Source: Deltaproteobacteria bacterium | GTDB taxonomy: Bacteria > UBA10199 > JACPAL01 > JACOUP01 | DNA length: 8,031 nucleotides | Assembly (NCBI GenBank): GCA_030649435.1 | Contig: JAUSKE010000056.1 | Span: forward strand, 1-8,031 | Direction of reading: 5' to 3' | In this document: piece after piece, positions 5,993-8,031 of the stretch | Numbering within the stretch: position 1 is the stretch's first letter | Layout: each line of letters begins with the position of its first letter | Translations under genes and position numbers: made by a program | Notes under the pieces: generated by a model | The model's input: the letters and a program-made list of their open reading frames with translations, nothing else | Database searches by the model: none | What the model was told of the DNA's origin: nothing

Positions 5993-6128
5993 GGACTTTT
6001 CTCCCCATTTCCTGTTAAAATCATTAATATTATTCTTAATTAATGGCCCTAGGTTATTGGCATACCTATTGCTTATTTGTTAAGGTGGCTGTTGAAGAAG
6101 TCTAAGCTAAAGGGTGATCTTTAAATAT
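5993..6128 (+). other. AT-rich intergenic gap between the iron-block operon and the large orphan gene
   Basis: The first half (about 6016-6045) is markedly AT-rich, with TTAATTAA and neighbouring A/T runs, and has no GC-rich stem that would make a convincing intrinsic terminator. A weak promoter candidate is TTGGCA (6057-6062) with TTAAGG (6080-6085) at 17-nt spacing. A 5-bp inverted repeat, TAGGT (6050-6054) and ACCTA (6064-6068), flanks the -35 candidate and could be an operator half-site pair. AGGGTGAT (6111-6118) is a weak Shine-Dalgarno about 10 nt before the ATG at 6129. All are tentative. Confidence 0.35.
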
Positions 6129-8031
6129 ATGCACTCGGCGAGTGATAAAAAATTGACTGGTGGTTTGGAATGTACGCGCCAGCGTGCCGAGACGTTAATC
6201 CGTCGGGCCGAGTTGAATCTTCAAACAGCTAAAAGATTAGAGGAAGAAACGCCTTGGACTGTGAGCCTTTTTCGGGACGGCTCTGCACAAAAAAGGTTTG
6301 AGCAAAAAATGGGTCTGGCCGAAGAACAGCTGGCCCAAGCGCGGGATCAGCTTTATAAATTTAGCAACCCTCAGGCCGCCATCGCTATTGTCACAAAGGC
6401 GCTGAAAAATTCTATCGAGGCCCGTGAGGCCGTTCGTGAATCCGATCAATCGGTTATTGATACCGGCACCACCGTTTCCGAAATTACGATGGGTGCTGGT
6501 GTTGGCCTGTTTATGCTTGGCACAGCCGGTACCGGCGCGATTCTGGCTGGAGAGGTGACCGCTGCTGGTGCCCTTATTTACGGTGCCGTAGAAGGAGGGG
6601 CTGCCGCCGGTTTGGGAACGATTGCGACCCCGCAATTACTGACATTTGCTGCAGCTTCAACTGCCGGTGGAGCGATGGCTGGCTACGCAGGCGGCATGGG
6701 AGTCGCTGCAACTCGTTCGCTTGCCACCGACACTCCTTATTATTATTCACCAGAGGAACAGATTCACTCCGCGATACAAGGTGGATCGATCGGCCTGATG
6801 CAAGGGACTTCCCCCTTTGCGGCGGCCACGGGAGTGGAGTTATCGCAATCCCTCCCACGCACGATTGTCACACTCCCTGAAAATACCGTGGTTGAAGCAA
6901 CGCTCCTTACAAAAGGGGCTGCGAAGCTGGCGCCGATGGTCGCCACAAACGCCTCCATTGCCGCCGGAGAAACGATGATTATGGGAGGAGATTCGAAAGG
7001 CTTAGCCGCAGCAGCAGGGGCCGCGGCCGGGATGACGATCATTAACGGCGCTGTCTTTGGTACCGCCAAGACGATTCAAAATCTTAAAGGGGCAAGGATC
7101 CGTTGGCAGGGGGAGGGGGAAAATCTTGAAGGGGTTGCTGTTTATACACAAGAGCCGGGGGGAGCACCTCAACAAATTGCTTCCAGAACCTGGACGGCGA
7201 GAACCGCTTTGCCGCAAAGAGAATTTTCTCCAGTGCGTGATTCTGAGTTGGGGATGATGAGAGTGCCAGTCTCTGGTCTTGTCTCCCAACGTTCAGCAAT
7301 GATGAATAGGCCTTATATTAAAGTTGGGCCGGGAGAAGTCGGTTCCTCCGGACCATTTGATACTTGCACTGTCGTTGCTATTTATGATCCAGCAAGCCTT
7401 GCCGGTTATATCGTCCATTTTTCTTCCCTCGTGAGCGGACAACATTTTTGGGCGATGCTCGATGCTGTTCAGAGAGAGGTGCCCGATTTAAGCCGGTTAA
7501 AAATTGAAGTGAGGGGAAACAATCTCGAAGGAAGCCTCGATTCCGAAGAAGATGGGAATGTTCGCGAAACTGTTAAAAATAGTTTGGCGGAACTTTTTGC
7601 TCCTAGCCAAATCGAATATCACTGGACAGACAGCCAAGAGGGGATGGGTCAGGAGCTTTTATTGGATCCCGCTAAAGGCGAGTTCACTTCCAGATCAATT
7701 TCCGCCGCTCGCGATCGAAAAGCGGCCCCGCCAACAAGGAGGGGTCCTTCCGATTTGGGCATGGCACGAATACCACTGCCGGGAGGGGTTGGTACACTCA
7801 CCCCTTTTGACAAGGCAGTCCCCTCTGGGTCACCCCTCTCTAACGTTTTGGATCAGGCTGTGAATGAAAAGTTGCCGCCGGTTGATACGGCAAAAAAATT
7901 GCTGGTGGCTTTAGCCGAAAGAATGGACGCCGCAGAAACAGCCGGAGAAGATTTGGAGCCTTATAAAACCGCCTTTCAAGCGATTTCGGATCTGATTCGA
8001 AATTCTGAAAAAGAGCTGGGGGTTAATTTGC
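6129..8031 (+). CDS. Large orphan protein with an internal CheD-like deamidase domain (3'-partial)
   Basis: The reading frame is open from the ATG at 6129 to the window edge, at least 634 codons with no stop, so it is a real long gene running off the end. The first ~105 residues are charged and helical, likely coiled coil (about 15-105, rich in E, R, K, Q, A). Residues about 115-198 and 257-317 are Gly/Ala-rich and hydrophobic, with GxxxG-like spacing. Residues ~395-523 read like CheD, the glutamine deamidase of chemotaxis: IKVGPGE (397-403), D411-T-C413-TVVAIYDP, G426 and H430, then LKIEVRGN and MGQELLLDPAKGEF. Cys413 to His430 is 17 residues, as between Cys27 and His44 in Thermotoga CheD. 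Ser407 stands where CheD has Thr21. A Pro-rich, basic linker follows (about 523-565), then another helical region. There is no signal peptide. The function is unknown; a protein-modifying enzyme, effector or toxin is inferred only. Confidence 0.8.
   Translation, partial: MHSASDKKLTGGLECTRQRAETLIRRAELNLQTAKRLEEETPWTVSLFRDGSAQKRFEQKMGLAEEQLAQARDQLYKFSNPQAAIAIVTKALKNSIEAREAVRESDQSVIDTGTTVSEITMGAGVGLFMLGTAGTGAILAGEVTAAGALIYGAVEGGAAAGLGTIATPQLLTFAAASTAGGAMAGYAGGMGVAATRSLATDTPYYYSPEEQIHSAIQGGSIGLMQGTSPFAAATGVELSQSLPRTIVTLPENTVVEATLLTKGAAKLAPMVATNASIAAGETMIMGGDSKGLAAAAGAAAGMTIINGAVFGTAKTIQNLKGARIRWQGEGENLEGVAVYTQEPGGAPQQIASRTWTARTALPQREFSPVRDSELGMMRVPVSGLVSQRSAMMNRPYIKVGPGEVGSSGPFDTCTVVAIYDPASLAGYIVHFSSLVSGQHFWAMLDAVQREVPDLSRLKIEVRGNNLEGSLDSEEDGNVRETVKNSLAELFAPSQIEYHWTDSQEGMGQELLLDPAKGEFTSRSISAARDRKAAPPTRRGPSDLGMARIPLPGGVGTLTPFDKAVPSGSPLSNVLDQAVNEKLPPVDTAKKLLVALAERMDAAETAGEDLEPYKTAFQAISDLIRNSEKELGVNL

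Noticed and set aside
6020..6045. AT palindrome near TTAATTAA as a terminator or replication element
   Set aside because: The pairing is short and purely A/T, with no GC stem or repeated binding boxes, so it is better described as AT-rich spacer.
6237..7299. Several overlapping minus-strand open frames of 70-130 codons opposite the large orphan gene
   Set aside because: They are short, mutually overlapping, lack recognisable motifs or ribosome-binding sites, and lie opposite a single uninterrupted frame of 634 codons whose translation contains a recognisable domain.
7552..7863. A 103-codon plus-strand frame inside the large gene, suggesting a frameshift
   Set aside because: The main frame stays open through the whole stretch and to the window end, and the CheD-like ending (GQELLLDPAKGEF) is read in the main frame. 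The other frame is a shadow.

Overview
The window appears to come from a Gram-negative bacterium of roughly balanced GC content. A secreted beta-barrel protein with a signal peptide and an aromatic C-terminus implies an outer membrane. The ribosomal block is in bacterial order, and the proteins look broadly like the former Deltaproteobacteria and related candidate lineages. That placement is an impression from reading the sequences, not a computed phylogeny. All protein genes are on the + strand.

Positions 1-2681 hold the distal half of the alpha (S13) ribosomal operon: rpsK (S11, 5' end outside the window), rpsD (S4, four-cysteine zinc form), rpoA (RNA polymerase alpha) and rplQ (L17 with a long lysine-rich tail). 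The genes are 1-20 nt apart, with clear Shine-Dalgarno sequences before rpsD, rpoA and rplQ. A membrane-anchored TlpA/ResA-like thioredoxin (2689-3210) follows L17 after 7 nt and probably rides on the same transcript.

Positions 3211-5992 look like an iron-responsive block. A Fur-family repressor gene (3242-3679) starts directly after a promoter that is overlapped by a 15/19 match to the Fur box. The start leaves no room for a ribosome-binding site, so the mRNA may be leaderless. A second promoter and a second 15/19 Fur box (3724-3742) precede a three-gene operon: an outer-membrane porin-like barrel (3767-4981), an exported FMN-binding-domain protein with a perfect DxxSGAT flavinylation motif (4926-5516), and a four-helix membrane protein with an HxH motif (5513-5992). 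These genes overlap one another. I infer a Fur-controlled module of barrel, periplasmic flavoprotein and inner-membrane partner, possibly for iron acquisition or reduction or for extracytosolic electron transfer.

Positions 5993-6128 are an AT-rich gap with only weak regulatory candidates. From 6129 to the window end runs one uninterrupted reading frame of at least 634 codons, not closed by a stop here. Its product has a charged helical N-terminus, two Gly/Ala-rich hydrophobic stretches and a disordered tail. At about residues 395-523 there is a region that reads like a complete CheD-type glutamine deamidase domain: Cys413 and His430 are 17 residues apart as in Thermotoga CheD, with a VGxGE-like lead-in and a GxxxxxDPxxGE-like end. 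No chemotaxis gene is visible nearby. This CheD-like domain inside a large orphan protein is the most novel item in the window and may be an effector, a toxin or a new kind of protein-modifying enzyme.
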